Counted from the first letter of the stretch, positions 11,929-22,649 are shown. The stretch: 60,000 nt of DNA from Hydractinia symbiolongicarpus (GCF_029227915.1 NC_079881.1:32899501-32959500); one strand, 5' to 3'. Notes: generated by a model not told the origin, from the sequence alone. Numbers and translations: made by a program.

Positions 11929-11970
11929 TTTTTTTTTTTTTTTTTTTTTTTTGGGGGGGGGGGGGGGGGG
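11929..11970. repeat. Poly-T to poly-G junction tract (unit 1)
   Basis: About 24 T followed by 18 G. It lies just before the Penelope-like RT fragment and is present at the same place in unit 2 with only 9 G. Confidence 0.95.
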
Positions 11971-11984
11971 TCGATTTTACGGAG

Positions 11985-12215
11985 TGCTAGAAATTCATAA
12001 TCAGGTAAATCCTATTCGACCAATAGTTTCCTGCACTGGAACTATGTTAGACAACTTAACAAAATTTGTTGCTTCGATCCTCAGCAAATTTGCAGCCAGT
12101 GACCACAGCAAAAACTCAAAAGAATTCTCGGAATACATCAGAAAAATAGAGATAGCAGGCGACAAATGCATGGTATCATTTGATGTCACATCACTCTACA
12201 CAAATGTTCTCATAA
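11985..12215 (+). pseudogene. Penelope-like element reverse transcriptase, N-terminal piece (unit 1)
   Basis: The frame reads N-P-I-R-P-I-V-S-C-T-G and, further on, S-F-D-V-T-S-L-Y-T-N-V. The latter is RT motif A in the form usual for Penelope-like elements. It is nearly identical to the start of the longer RT at 59350-60000. After T-N-V the match to the RT stops, so the catalytic core (motifs B and C) is deleted and the piece cannot encode an enzyme. The endonuclease end of the same element reappears at 12742-13175. Confidence 0.8.
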
Positions 12216-12741
12216 TAACCATCATGCAAGTAGAAAATAATTTATTTTATTTATTTAACGAATGTTTTTACAGGATAAGCAATTCAGAAATATTTACAAT
12301 AAATGTAACAAACCTCTTATCAATATGCTTCCGGTAGTAATTAAAATGAATGTATAAGTAAAGAATTATAAATATTATAAACAATAAAAACGTTAAAAAG
12401 AAAAATTATGTAAAATATAAAGTAACTTCTCTTTTAAAATCGCTATAACAATTTATCATCCGAAAAACACGAGGTAAAGAATTGTACAATACATCACCAG
12501 AAAAATAAAAAGATAATTTAGTTGACTCGAGCGTAACGTTTTATCAAATCGGATGAAACAGTTATTATTTCTTGGTGCTTCTTCGTGATTTATACACTGA
12601 AAGTACTTTTCAAAGTTTCGGCATGCTTTCTCATCGATAGCGTTTCGAACAAACAAACATGATCGAACGTTGAGTATAGTTGTTGATGTAGGAACCTTTT
12701 GCACACGTCCATAAAATGAATAGGAAATGCGAGAAAACAGG
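12216..12741. other. Sequence replacing the deleted RT core (unit 1)
   Basis: AT-rich DNA joining the two Penelope-like pieces, also present in unit 2 (22870-23395). On the minus strand both copies keep a similar frame (phrases N-A-I-D-E-K-A-C-R-N and E-K-Y-F-Q-C-I-N-H-E), perhaps a fragment of another element inserted in reverse. Not identified. Confidence 0.4.
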
Positions 12742-13175
12742 AAAACATCAAATGAATTTTTCACATCAGGATTCCCACCATATGTACCAGCTATCAGCGA
12801 GATCCTTCGTCGAGTTTTAAGCAACACAAGATCAAATGCATTCTTAACTCTAAAGACACCCTACGAAACACCAAAAAATAACCTGAAAGAACAAAACAAT
12901 CTTGTTCACGAAATCCAGTGTAAAAATTGCGATGCAGTATATAGAGACGAAACAAGGAGAAAATTCAAGCAATGAGTTCAAGAGCATATGCGCGGAGTGA
13001 GAAACGGAGATGTGAAGGAAAACGAAATTGAGGACCACAGGTTCGGCAGAAGTCATTAGTTTAATTGGGATGAGAAGAGAATCATTGACAGAGAATCCAG
13101 AACAACGGCTAGGAAAAAAAAAGAAACCATCAACAATGTAGAACGTGACAAATACATAAACAGTATTTCGTATTA
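12742..13175 (+). pseudogene. Penelope-like element GIY-YIG endonuclease end (unit 1)
   Basis: The C-terminal part of the element: a G-F-P-P-Y-V-P linker, a C-x2-C pair (C-K-N-C), a degenerate first endonuclease motif (A-V-Y-R-D-E-T where Y-I-G-E-T is usual), then W-D-E-K-R-I-I-D-R-E-S, typical of the Penelope endonuclease. TGA at 12973 and TAG near 13057 interrupt the frame, and the YIG tyrosine-glycine context is lost, so it is inactive. Confidence 0.75.
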
Positions 13176-13440
13176 ACTTCCTGAGATATGGTTACCAGCC
13201 CTACAGAAGAAGTAGTTATCTCCATCCAAGTCCGAAAATATTAATCACCGCAATTAACTGTAATTATCAGCTTGTTCCTAATTGGTTAGTTTTTATGAAT
13301 TATTTTCTTAAATCTCCAAATTCCTGGAAACAATATACTGTCACCCAGAATCATAAATGGGTACATCCTCCCTACTATGATCTATTTAGGAAGGTATTTG
13401 TTGTAAATATCCAGGATTAGACTAGTTGGCATACCTTTAA

Positions 13441-13577
13441 GCTTAGTCCTCACAGCGCGTTTAGTGCGTATAAGTGCGTTTATGATTTTTAAACACAGTG
13501 GGGACACTCACTAGACGCATTTATACGCACTTATACGCACTTACACGCACTTGAACGCCAAAATTTACTAAACGCAA
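13441..13577. mobile_element. Foldback repeat with GTGCGTATAAGTGCG arms (unit 1)
   Basis: The left arm GCGTTTAGTGCGTATAAGTG pairs with repeated CGCACTTATA motifs and ACTAAACGC on the right. The right arm has an extra run of CGCACTTA units compared with 24091-24208. It looks like a small non-autonomous foldback or MITE; family not assigned. Confidence 0.6.
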
Positions 13578-13716
13578 ATATCAAACAAATTTGTTCTTCG
13601 CATTTAACGATCCCATTCAGAAGGATTTAAATGTGCTCAAAGTGGAAAAATGTTCAATACGCTAGCACACAACTACGTAGAGAAAAATATTAATGTGAGA
13701 AACTCTTAGTGAAAAA

Positions 13717-14023
13717 ATGCATTTAAACTTGAATCAAGAGGAATTACTTTGTGAGAAAGTAAGGGAATAGTAACGGTGGGGAACGCGTTGAAGGAAGTTG
13801 CCGAGGCGTTGAATTTCGTGGAGAATGGTGATTATTTTCTTAATTTTCTTATTTTCGACAAATATTGAGTAGCAATGAAGAGAATTTTGGATAAATAACT
13901 AAGTAGATTAAAATAGCAAGGTACCAAAAACAACAACACCAAAATTTAACTTCTTTTCTAGGAGAAGCTGCAAGAAAAGCATTCGACAACTTCAAAAAAA
14001 CGCTATCAAAAAAAGAAGCTTGA
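13717..14023 (+). pseudogene. MADF-like domain gene, two exons, broken (unit 1)
   Basis: Exon 1 would run 13717-13827 and exon 2 13962-14023, joined by a GT...AG intron (donor at 13828, acceptor TTCTTTTCTAG ending at 13961). Unit 2 keeps the missing core. Here about 50 bp containing the L-Y-D-K region are deleted, leaving an early TAG. The exon 1 end (E-V-A-E-A-L-N-F-V-E-N) and exon 2 (G-E-A-A-R-K-A-F-D-N-F-K-K) fit the end of a MADF (Myb/SANT-like DNA-binding) domain, a family that often accompanies PIF/Harbinger transposons. The domain call is from motif reading only. Confidence 0.5.
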
Positions 14024-14039
14024 ATTCAAAAAGTCAAAA

Positions 14040-15985
14040 GCAAAGTGTTTAAAAAAAATAGAGAGAATATTAAATAGTTAAAAGAGCATTAAAAATATTT
14101 CGCAGGATATGATTGCCTTTTAAGTAAATCTCGTCCTGAAGGTGAGGTAGATTTTTTTTGACCGGCTTTATCTTTTGAACCATTAATGTATCTTTTCCAC
14201 CCCGCATTTTGTAAACTTCAGCTCCAACGTTTTACAAACTCTCTTTTATACATTGTTTAAATTTTTTATTTTTGTAAAGTACTCCTTTGCAAACTTGATT
14301 AATATCAAGTCATGTAAAGTATACACTTTCTGAAATTTAATTTCCCTACAAGATTCCCTACAAAAACTTTTCTTCAAAAAATTCAAAATGGCTGATATGG
14401 ATTTGTTTTGAAAATTCAAATATGGGAGCCTCATTTGTAATTTAGAACCTTCAGGTTCGGAGACTATAAATAATCATTACATAACGGCACACAAGTGCGA
14501 TGCATTATGAAGGGAAACAAAGTGTTGTTAAAAATCACTTATTTCTCCATTTTGATCTTCAAAATTCCGTTAGAGTATTTCACCGCTATGTTGCTAAAGA
14601 ATAAATAATACGTTAAGAAAAGCCGGAAAACCTAAACAGTGAATTTACCTTCTCCCTCACCCACCGCCTCGATATTTAAAAATAGTTGCAAAAACATTGT
14701 TGTGGTGCCAAGTTTTAGTCCTGTGTTGCATTATTTAGTTTTCTTGGACAATCAAGGAGCACCCTCGAAATGTCGTAGCTAATAATCACTCAGATTTTTC
14801 ACTTCAGGTAATTTGATAATAGAGTTTATAAGTTTAGATGGGGCTTCAAAACGAACCATATATTCACAATTAGGTGAATTGCAACGACTCATTCTTGCTT
14901 GGTGTACCAGCCACCCTTTTATCAGTAGTTTGAAATGATTTTAGTTGCCACGACGTTGATGTTGAGAATCTCTAGGAAGTGTCTAGGATAGTGGACAATC
15001 TCTAAGCTGCAATATTAATGGAGAAGTCTCTAGAACCCACTATTGACGAAACAAATTGTAAAATACACTTCTGATAGATCCTGTTTTTTAACACAAAAAA
15101 TTAATCTTGTTTTATAAAATGAAGTTATGTCAGTTCTACCCATCAAAATGACAATTTCATTAATTTCAAAGTTTAATTGATTAGCTATCTTCTTTCATGG
15201 CCTTTTATAGCCGAATACATAGGAAATATTCAAGTGTAAAGCGCGCCAGAATTCAACCAATCGCAAAAAAATTTATCATGTATTTGTTGTTATGTTGTTA
15301 ACAGTAGGTTTCCTCTCTTACCCTTTCACTTCCGTCATCAATGATACATCTAATTGAAAGAAGGTTGACGATAGAAAATTTAGCTAACCGAATTTGGTTG
15401 CAAAAAAGAACGTATTTCCCGAAATACAATTCTGTGAATAATTCTTTTTGTTAGATGGATTGGTATGTACATGTTGCAAAAAAAGAGGCACGCTCTGCTT
15501 GATACGAAAATGTTTACACGGATGAGCTGTTCATTTCAAGACAAATTGTTAGAAATTTAAAATATATATATAGAATTCCTATTTATATAGCATACAGAAA
15601 AAAAGGTGGTATATTGATAGTTTGAACTTCTTTACGTGGAAAAAAATAATTACTTCTTTTTACTTTTCCCATCATCAAAAAAAAATTATAGAACCGTTTT
15701 TAGATCTATGTTTTGTGATCCCAAAAAAAAAACCCAGGAAAACAATAAGCCTGGTAGTCTTGTAAAACAGGTCTCATTTGTAGAAAACGGGTCTTTTTTC
15801 TTAATAATTTTTCTACCATTATATAATCTTGCTATTATCAAATCAAAATAAAGTTTTGTTGAATTGAAAGCACTTTATAATATCATACCTTTATGTGTAC
15901 ACTCACATGTTAAAGGTAATTTTAATAGCGATTTGCATTATGTATCGTGTAATAATGTTCTATTTGAACAGTAACATGTTCTTCA
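14040..15985. other. Duplicated non-coding stretch (unit 1)
   Basis: Collinear with about 24770-26869. AT-rich with no convincing coding region. Open frames here are not conserved in frame between the two copies. Confidence 0.5.
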
Positions 15986-16571
15986 ACACCCCCACCCCTA
16001 CGCTGAGTTAGAAAATGATGTTACGGAATCACGAATATCAAATGCAATATATTTTTATCAACTTTGTTGCGACGGGTAAATATAAAGGACGGGCCACCCC
16101 GTGGATTTTTCCACGGCCAACGACTAGTCTCTATAATAATAGCCGTATTCCGTCTGTCTGTCTCTGCGCGGACCCCCCCGCTGAGTTAGAAAATTATGTT
16201 ACGGAAACATGAATCTCAAATGCGATATATTTTTATCCACTTTGTTGCGACGGGTAAATATAAAGCACGGGCGAACCTGTGGATTTTTCCACGGGCTAAC
16301 GGCTAGTTCTATATTATAATGCCCGTATACGTCTGTCCGTCCGTCCGTCTGTCTGTTACGCAAAATGGTAGCTTAGCTGCGCAATTCGAGAAGCACGCAA
16401 TGCGGTATAAAAAAGACGGGCGAACCCGTGGATTTTCCACGGGATAACGACTAGTCTATATTATAATACCCGTATACGTCTGTCCGTCTGTCACGCAAAA
16501 TGGTAGCTTAGCTGCGCAAGCAAAAAAAGGAAGAGCGAACCCGTGGATTTCTCCACGGGCTAACGACTAGT
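15986..16571 (+). mobile_element. Head-to-tail array of four mini-Helitrons (unit 1)
   Basis: Four units end at CTAGT (16128, 16307, 16455, 16571). Each is preceded by a CCCGTGG...CCACGGG hairpin and seven or so bases (TAACGA type). Three units begin TCTATAATAATAGCCG or TCTATATTATAATACCCG, and the first lacks its 5' end. The TC start, the short 3' hairpin and the CTRRT end are the known hallmarks of Helitrons. Units 1 and 2 share an interior (GAGTTAGAAAAT, CAAATGCAATAT). Units 3 and 4 have a shorter one (CAAAATGGTAGCTTAGCTGC). No Rep/helicase gene is present, so they are non-autonomous. Confidence 0.75.
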
Positions 16572-17330
16572 TTAAAGGTAATATACAATTACATAGGTTG
16601 ATAAGCACAGAATGACTCAGCTATTATTTTTTTTTTTTGAGGAATGTGCACAAACTTTTATACAAGACAACGCGTGTTTCCACAGCAATAACCACTTGTG
16701 AACTTCCTGAGAAGTATGTGTAATTATAAATTAATAAAACTTTATCCTCGTTGTTCTACCTTGTTAGTTGTTAACATCATGCCACCATTTTTAAACTTCT
16801 AACTCTCGGCAGCAGATCACGTGACTATGACCATTGTTTAGTTGAGTGATCCCTGCTACTAACATCAGTATGCTGAGACCTTTTGCGCCCAATTTAAACG
16901 CTTAATATCTTCGAAATATGACCTCCGTCGCAATAAAAAACGCAAAGTTGTTCATACTTGTAAAGAAATTTTCCGCCTGTACGAATGGGACAAAAGAAAT
17001 AAGTTTAATTAAGCTTAATAATTCTATTAAATTAAAACACGACTCAGCAATAATTATTGTTCCGCGTATCGATGTTGTTCATAATACGACGAAGTATGAC
17101 GCAAAGATTGAAGGGATTTGTTGCACATGATATCCATGTTATCAAGCACGCTAGCGTCTTATCAAATGACGAAAATGAAAATAATTTTTTTAAAAATTGA
17201 AAAAAACATACACTTAGTAGGTAGTAGGTAGTTATCGGAATTTTACGTGGTATTCCCACCATCTGTCTCTTCTCTACTGAAAATAGCTCACTTCGATCGA
17301 ACCTCTGACCAAGACCGGCGAGTAGATTTA
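16572..17330. other. Duplicated stretch with an unidentified 70-codon frame (unit 1)
   Basis: A frame at 16918-17130 is also open at 28049-28261 in unit 2. Nearly all differences between them change the amino acid, so I see no sign of selection on a protein. The rest is AT-rich and non-coding. Confidence 0.4.
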
Positions 17331-17460
17331 GTTGCACGTAGTTTAGCGGACTCGTCTGCGGCTTCCAGTTCTGGGGACCGCACAAGGAAAGCTGGTCGCT
17401 GCCAGGCAATGTGTTAGCGGTGCAAAAAGAAGCTCAACTCGTTAATGTTTTTATATGTTT
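17331..17460 (+). mobile_element. tRNA-derived SINE fragment (unit 1)
   Basis: It matches the element at 45849-45975. It has a box A-like TAGTTTAGCGG (17339-17349), the shared TCTGCGGC and CTGGGGACCGC, and the shared tail (CAATGTGTTAGCGGTG). Box B is degenerate here, so this copy should not be transcribed by Pol III. Confidence 0.6.
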
Positions 17461-18434
17461 GTCTGCAAGATAAAAATGCTTAATCGCCTATTCTGTTTTA
17501 ATAAAAATTCATTCCTGTAATGATAGCTAGTTGAAATTGATGAAATTGATTAAATTGACCAAACAACCTTTATTTTCCAAATTCTTGGTGGACTGGTCGT
17601 TATCCCGTGAAAAAAATCCGCGAAAATCCCATGTGGTACTTTTCGTACATAAATATTTCGTGTATCTGTACTACGACTTTTTTAATATCGGAAAGACGAC
17701 AGGTATTAGATTCCTTATGGAAAAATTTATTGAAATGTTTGTCACGTTTTGCTTGGAAAATTGTTGTTTAATGATTCTAAAAAAAATCTTGTCTTCTAAG
17801 TTGCCTTCTATTTTCATTTGACATTCCTTGATAAACACAGTCGGCCAATAAATGATCTCTCAAACGGATTGTCATTAAAATATTCTTTTAACACAGGGCT
17901 TATTTTGTTGCTAGAAAAGCAACAATATGGCATAACATTTTGATAGAACAGCCTAGCGTCTTCTTCTTCTTCTACAAATTTTAAATATAACTAAATACAC
18001 CTCTTTTTATAGACTTAAACAAGGCTATTTTATGTACTTGTTGTCAAAAGGAGGGTGGGGAGGGGGGTACCACACTCTTAATTTTTTACCATTCAGAAAA
18101 ATAATACTCAATTGCATTGTTTAGAGACCCACCACCACCGCACGTGCTCTTTGTGTATTTTTACAGAATCAAGTTCGCGTAGCTATAGCAACCACGTACA
18201 GAGAGTAATAAAAGACAGAATATGTCAAACGTTTTCAAAGTTCAGGTTGTAGCTACATTTACATTTATGGACATTTATAAACATTGTGGATCTTTTGCAA
18301 GCTTTGATATATTTTACTAGGACACTATGAACGTGTTCCAATATCTACCCCTGTCCTATTTTGAAACAATCCTTCTGAGTACCCTTCACTTATATAGGGA
18401 AGACTACAATAGCGATATATATATCCTAATTATA
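17461..18434. other. Duplicated stretch (unit 1), possible old coding remnant on the minus strand
   Basis: In unit 2 the equivalent minus strand (28733-28993) has an open frame of 86 codons starting M-T-I-R-L-R-D-H-L-L-A-D. Here the same frame is broken by small insertions. No domain is recognised and function is unknown. Confidence 0.35.
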
Positions 18435-18817
18435 TTAGGAACGAACATTTTTGGACGGAAAAACTTTAAGATTTTTTTTTGTCGAAAAATTTTTCCGTCC
18501 GAAAGTTTTGGTTTTTCTAAATTTTTAAAAAAAAGACCAGTGCATAGAATTTATATAGGTAATCAGAAAATCAATAAAAAATGCAGGTTTAGAACTTATT
18601 ATTTTTGTTATTTTCACATTTGGTCGAGGCTTTATCTATAAAATTGGATCCTGAAGACCCTTTTTTAGACCTTGGTTGAAGATAAGCACACTATAAATAC
18701 TTCTAGCCTTCTTTTTGTTTTGTGTTATTTTCCGTTCTCATCATTTTTAAAATTTGTTAAAATTCGTCCGAAAGTTTTTCCGCCGAAACAGTATCCGCCA
18801 AAAATTTTAGTTCTTAA
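18435..18817. mobile_element. MITE-like inverted-repeat element (unit 1)
   Basis: The left end TTAGGAACGAACATTTTTGG and the inverted right end (TTAAGAACTAAAATTTTTGG on the other strand) flank about 380 bp. Within the arms GGACGGAAAAACTTT recurs, including an internal GGACGGAAAAA...TTTTTCCGTCC foldback. No transposase; superfamily not assigned. Confidence 0.55.
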
Positions 18818-19235
18818 TGTACTCAAACTTATATTAAATAAATTCAAAAAGGAACTTGAACTTTTTTCTATCTTTTGAATGAATGAAAATTGCGTCTAAT
18901 GTTTTACTGATTGATGTAACATACCTTAAACAATGACGCAATCAAGTATTTTTTATCGCTCCTTAAAATGACAACCCACGTTTATCAGGTACTTAGTGTA
19001 TACCGAAGTGTTAAATTGACAATTAGCTACCTTGAATACACTGCTTTTTTCTCAATGCGTGCAAGCATGTTATCGTGGGCGTTAGAAGGTCATTGGGGAA
19101 GGACGAAGGGTGCAAGGGAAGATCATTCCAATATCTGTTAGCCGTTTTTTTGAACTTTAGCTGAAATACTTAAAATTATTTCTATAATTTTAGTAAAATA
19201 CGTTCCCCCAGAAGGAAAAAAAAAGATATCACTTT

Positions 19236-19785
19236 AGCTTTAACCCTATTCGGTCCGACGGTTTTTTTTTAATAACTCATGATTGCTTTGTTATATGGCC
19301 ATGATACTTACTGAGTTTCAACATTTATCTATTAGACACCTGCATGCTAATTTTTTAGGTCCCATACCTTTCAGAGGCTTTGATATTGGCCATTACTCGA
19401 AACTACCCCTAAAAATCTCTATGAAATCCTTATAATGGGGAAAATATAATAACTCCTGTTAGGATTATCCTTAGAACTTGAAACTTGCAACACAACTTTG
19501 TTTCATCAAGAAGAATCATTCGGAATAATTTGAACACGTGACTAACCCGATTTCCCGATTTTGTCGGATTTTACCCGAAAATCGGAAAAAAACAGATTTT
19601 CGGGCAATTTTTGGCATTTTTTTATCCGATCCATGTAAAAACCGGAAGATATGTTAAATAACTTTTATTTAGCTTTCAGAAACTTCAAAGAGAATGTAAA
19701 AATTCGCTCTAAAACAAAAGTAATTATATTTCAAGCAGATAGTGGCATTTTTAACGCAAATCTATTGTAACAGATTCCATGTTGT
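19236..19785. mobile_element. piggyBac-like MITE end between the two tandem units
   Basis: Starts at TTAA followed by CCCTATTCGGTCCG. The interior (ATACTTACTGAGTT, TTTATCTATTAGA, TTTTTTAGGTCCCA) matches the inverse of 38130-38235, inside a second element that begins TTAACCCTTTTCGGTCCG at 37803. No right terminus is found, so it is truncated. The remainder to 19785 is AT-rich with a GATTTTCGGG-type dyad (19556-19610). Confidence 0.5.
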
Positions 19786-19913
19786 TGCAGCTTAAGCAGA
19801 AAATGTCTTTCATACAACTAAATCCCTTACACTCAAAAATTGTGTGGTTTCCAAATAATTGTTTGTTCGAAGTGAAGCATCTTATAATCAATTTACACGG
19901 CAATCCTGATTAC

Positions 19914-20909
19914 TTAACGACTCGATTGAATATTGGTGTTAGTTGTCCTGGCGACACTCTTATTGTTATTGGGAGTTTTAAATGTGGATGTTCTTAACAG
20001 CAAAATTACAGCACTGAACAAAGAATTTAAATGTATAGATAATACAGAAGCATGCACAACATAGTATCCAGCACGACTTTTGTTATCTGCCATTGAACGA
20101 TTGTACAGTTCCAAACCATGGATGATTAGCCTTGGAATGGTGGATATGACTGTGAAGAGAATTAACAGACTGACAGTGTTTGTCACCTTTTGATTGTAAC
20201 TGTTTGCGCTTTGTCGACTTTGCTTCATTGCGTTTGCTTTACGGTTGACGTTGACTATAAGCACTAACTGCAATACACAGATCGCAACAACGACGACTAT
20301 TTCGCCGAAAAATTGATGTGTGCTACTTTCTACTGCCTCCCTATCATTTACTGACATTCTTTCATATTCAGAAATAGAAATTGGCTTGTTGCCCTCTTCC
20401 CACAAATCGTATCCAGCTTTTATAGACACGGCAACACAAAAAAGCAAACAAACAACACGATATAGTAAATTAAGTCGACCAACTATGTTTTCGTGCAGCC
20501 TTGGCATCAGCACCACAACCAATCTGTCCATAGATATTTCAACGGTAATTAACCATGAATATATAAGGGGAAAAAGGTAGGCAAATTGCACAAATGCTCG
20601 TATTTTGCAATTCGCACTCTCACCAAAATCGATAAACTTCAACATCACAATTGGCATGGAAATTGCTCCATTTGTTAAGTCGGATATAGTTAAAATCATA
20701 AATTGTACGTTTGCACGTTTTCTGTCCTTCTTTCTTAAAATATTGAACATGTAAGCATTGAGTATGGTGATAAAACATGCTGTTATACCAAAAATGCAAA
20801 TGAGGATGATTTTATCTACCAATTTGGGTCCATTAACACCATCTGTTACCGCCTCATAACACTGAAATAGTTTTGTGTCGTTAGCTAATGTTGAATTTAG
20901 GTTCTCCAT
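19914..20909 (-). CDS. Orphan class A (rhodopsin-like) GPCR, copy C
   Basis: An intact 331-residue paralogue of copy B with the same seven segments, DRL triplet, degenerate TM7 motif and Ser/Thr/Asn-rich tail. Comparing the two proteins I count 27 differences, 18 of them between residues 141 and 200 (intracellular loop 2, TM4 and extracellular loop 2). The remaining 271 residues carry only nine. One of those nine, Gly124 to Glu near the cytoplasmic end of TM3 and four residues before the DRL triplet, puts a charge where small residues are usual and could affect coupling. Sequon N5 survives (N-S-T here, N-L-T in B). The flanks match copy B on both sides, so this copy came with the tandem segmental duplication. 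The pyrimidine tract and TAG before the ATG are kept. Ligand unknown. Confidence 0.9.
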   Translation of the reverse strand: MENLNSTLANDTKLFQCYEAVTDGVNGPKLVDKIILICIFGITACFITILNAYMFNILRKKDRKRANVQFMILTISDLTNGAISMPIVMLKFIDFGESANCKIRAFVQFAYLFPLIYSWLITVEISMDRLVVVLMPRLHENIVGRLNLLYRVVCLLFCVAVSIKAGYDLWEEGNKPISISEYERMSVNDREAVESSTHQFFGEIVVVVAICVLQLVLIVNVNRKANAMKQSRQSANSYNQKVTNTVSLLILFTVISTIPRLIIHGLELYNRSMADNKSRAGYYVVHASVLSIHLNSLFSAVILLLRTSTFKTPNNNKSVARTTNTNIQSSR

Positions 20910-21200
20910 TCTAAAAAAAAGTTTTTGTTTTTACGAAATGTTCAAAAGGTAAACAGGTATTGTACAACAACATAAAAAGAGCTTTTGAAGAAGTGTCAAA
21001 GAACCTTCTACCTGGGAGTTGACGGTAAAGAGGTGAAATAGATATGATGCTGAATAAAATTGCTTCTAATAATAAATTATCGTTCCTGTATAAACAATAG
21101 CTAACCTTGATTGTTTTTTTTTTCACAACCAGTGGATATATTGTTTGAAAGAATAATAAATTTTTATTATCTTAAAAATAATTTCATTTGCCGCAAAGAA

Positions 21201-21233
21201 AAACAAACAAACAAACAAACAAACAAACAAACA
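21201..21233. repeat. AAAC microsatellite (unit 2)
   Basis: About eight AAAC repeats upstream of GPCR copy C, expanded relative to the copy at 10323. Confidence 0.85.
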
Positions 21234-22597
21234 ACCAATCAAGCAAAATCCTCACCTTAATGTTATTGTTTTATTTGATTTTGTGTAGTGGCATCTATCT
21301 GCATTACAGTTTATAAATTCTCTGCCTGCTTTGTGACAAATACGTAAAGTTTCTTCGTCACCGATCACTTAATGTACACGCTATCCTGTTGTGTCCCATG
21401 TTTGCAAAGGGACTTATAAACAAAGAAGAATTTGATAAATAATTTATCACTACTGTGAAAACTGAGCTGTTATGGTTTTATTTTGATAAAGATAAACTCG
21501 CAACCGTTGCAAAAATAACCTAACTGTGAAAATTTTACACCCAAATTTTTCTCAGGGCTACTATCGTGAAAAAGGCTTTCCTATGTGTTAACTTGATAAC
21601 GCCAGAAGGTGATATATGTCACGTCTTTTTTGAAGGTTTCATAACTTTAATTTTTTTTATTGCGAGCCGTGAGAATTTTTACTTCCGTTATGAGAACAAA
21701 AGTGAGATTGAACTATTTGAGAGAATTTTGATCAATAAAAATAGATCATTGTTCTTTTCATTTTAACACCTCAGGTAGATTTTCTCATAAAGAAACAACC
21801 GTTCGTTTCTACTGAAACCTCCACAACTAACAAAATACCACCTTCCTGAAATTAAAGTTAAAATTTTTGCTTCAAAAAAGTTTAATAAATGTTATACATT
21901 GACCGTAATGCATCTTTAACATTCCTCGGATGTTGCAATTGATTAATTTTCGACCCTGTACAAAATAATCTACGGAGTATATATTATTGACTTTTTAAGG
22001 CGCTTTAATAGATCACGCCAAACCGTCAAAATCAGAGTTGATGTTCCACCTTCGACTCAAAATGAACCATTTTGAGGTAGTGTGTAGAACGTCTAAATGT
22101 CATAAAAATACTAGTGGTAAAAGCCTGCAAAAAGAGGTATCTTTAAAGACTGGTTTCTTTGTTTGATAACGTCGTTGCTGATAAACCCCGCTTTTGTTTT
22201 GTGAAGTCGCTATTGAGATTCAAAGTGCAACGTGAGGGTAGTTTATTGCAATAAAAGGATACAAATTCAATACCAATTAAAATTTAGATTTTAAAATATT
22301 TTTTAGGAGTTCACTTCAGGCAGCCTTTAGACTTTTTTTAATATGAGTGGACACAAAGATTTTAAAAACAAATTAATAAAGCGCCACTTTTTTCCCGACA
22401 AGAAGAATGAACGCAGAAAGAAAAAAATATTTGATTAATTTTTTACATCTTTACTATTTAAAGCATGTAGATATTTGTTGTAATATTTTAACTATTAATA
22501 TATGGACCTTAACGTTATTCTGTCTTGAGTTTTTCTCACTGCGTCCATTTATAACTTGTTCATCTTACGTGTGTTTTTTAACTATTGCTTTGTTCTG

Positions 22598-22632
22598 TTT
22601 TTTTTTTTTTTTTTTTTTTTGGGGGGGGGAGG
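22598..22632. repeat. Poly-T to poly-G junction tract (unit 2)
   Basis: About 23 T followed by 9 G and AGG, immediately before the second Penelope-like RT fragment. Confidence 0.95.
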
Positions 22633-22649
22633 TCGTTTTAACGGAGTGC

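Larger units (their letters stand above)
8908..19238 (+). repeat. Tandem segmental duplication, unit 1 (copy B unit)
   Basis: A unit of about 10.3 kb matching 19786-30210 in the same orientation, with collinear content: GPCR, AAAC microsatellite, poly-T/poly-G tract, Penelope-like pieces, foldback, MADF-like pseudogene, Helitron array, SINE, MITE. Homology ends on the right exactly at a TTAA (19236-19239) followed by a piggyBac-like terminus (CCCTATTCGGTCCG). Unit 2 continues through that TTAA without the insertion. Small indels are common. Helitron unit number and one segment of about 590 bp differ between the copies. Confidence 0.9.

Noticed and set aside
12850-13056. Minus-strand frames opposite the Penelope endonuclease remnant
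   Set aside because: Antisense shadows of the recognised GIY-YIG region.
16918-17130. A 70-codon frame open in both tandem units (also 28049-28261)
   Set aside because: Nearly all differences between the copies are amino-acid changing and no motif is seen, so there is no evidence of a selected protein.
17044-17409. A 121-codon minus-strand frame with a protein-like start
   Set aside because: It overlaps the tRNA-SINE on the opposite strand, and the apparent protein is the SINE reverse complement plus flank.
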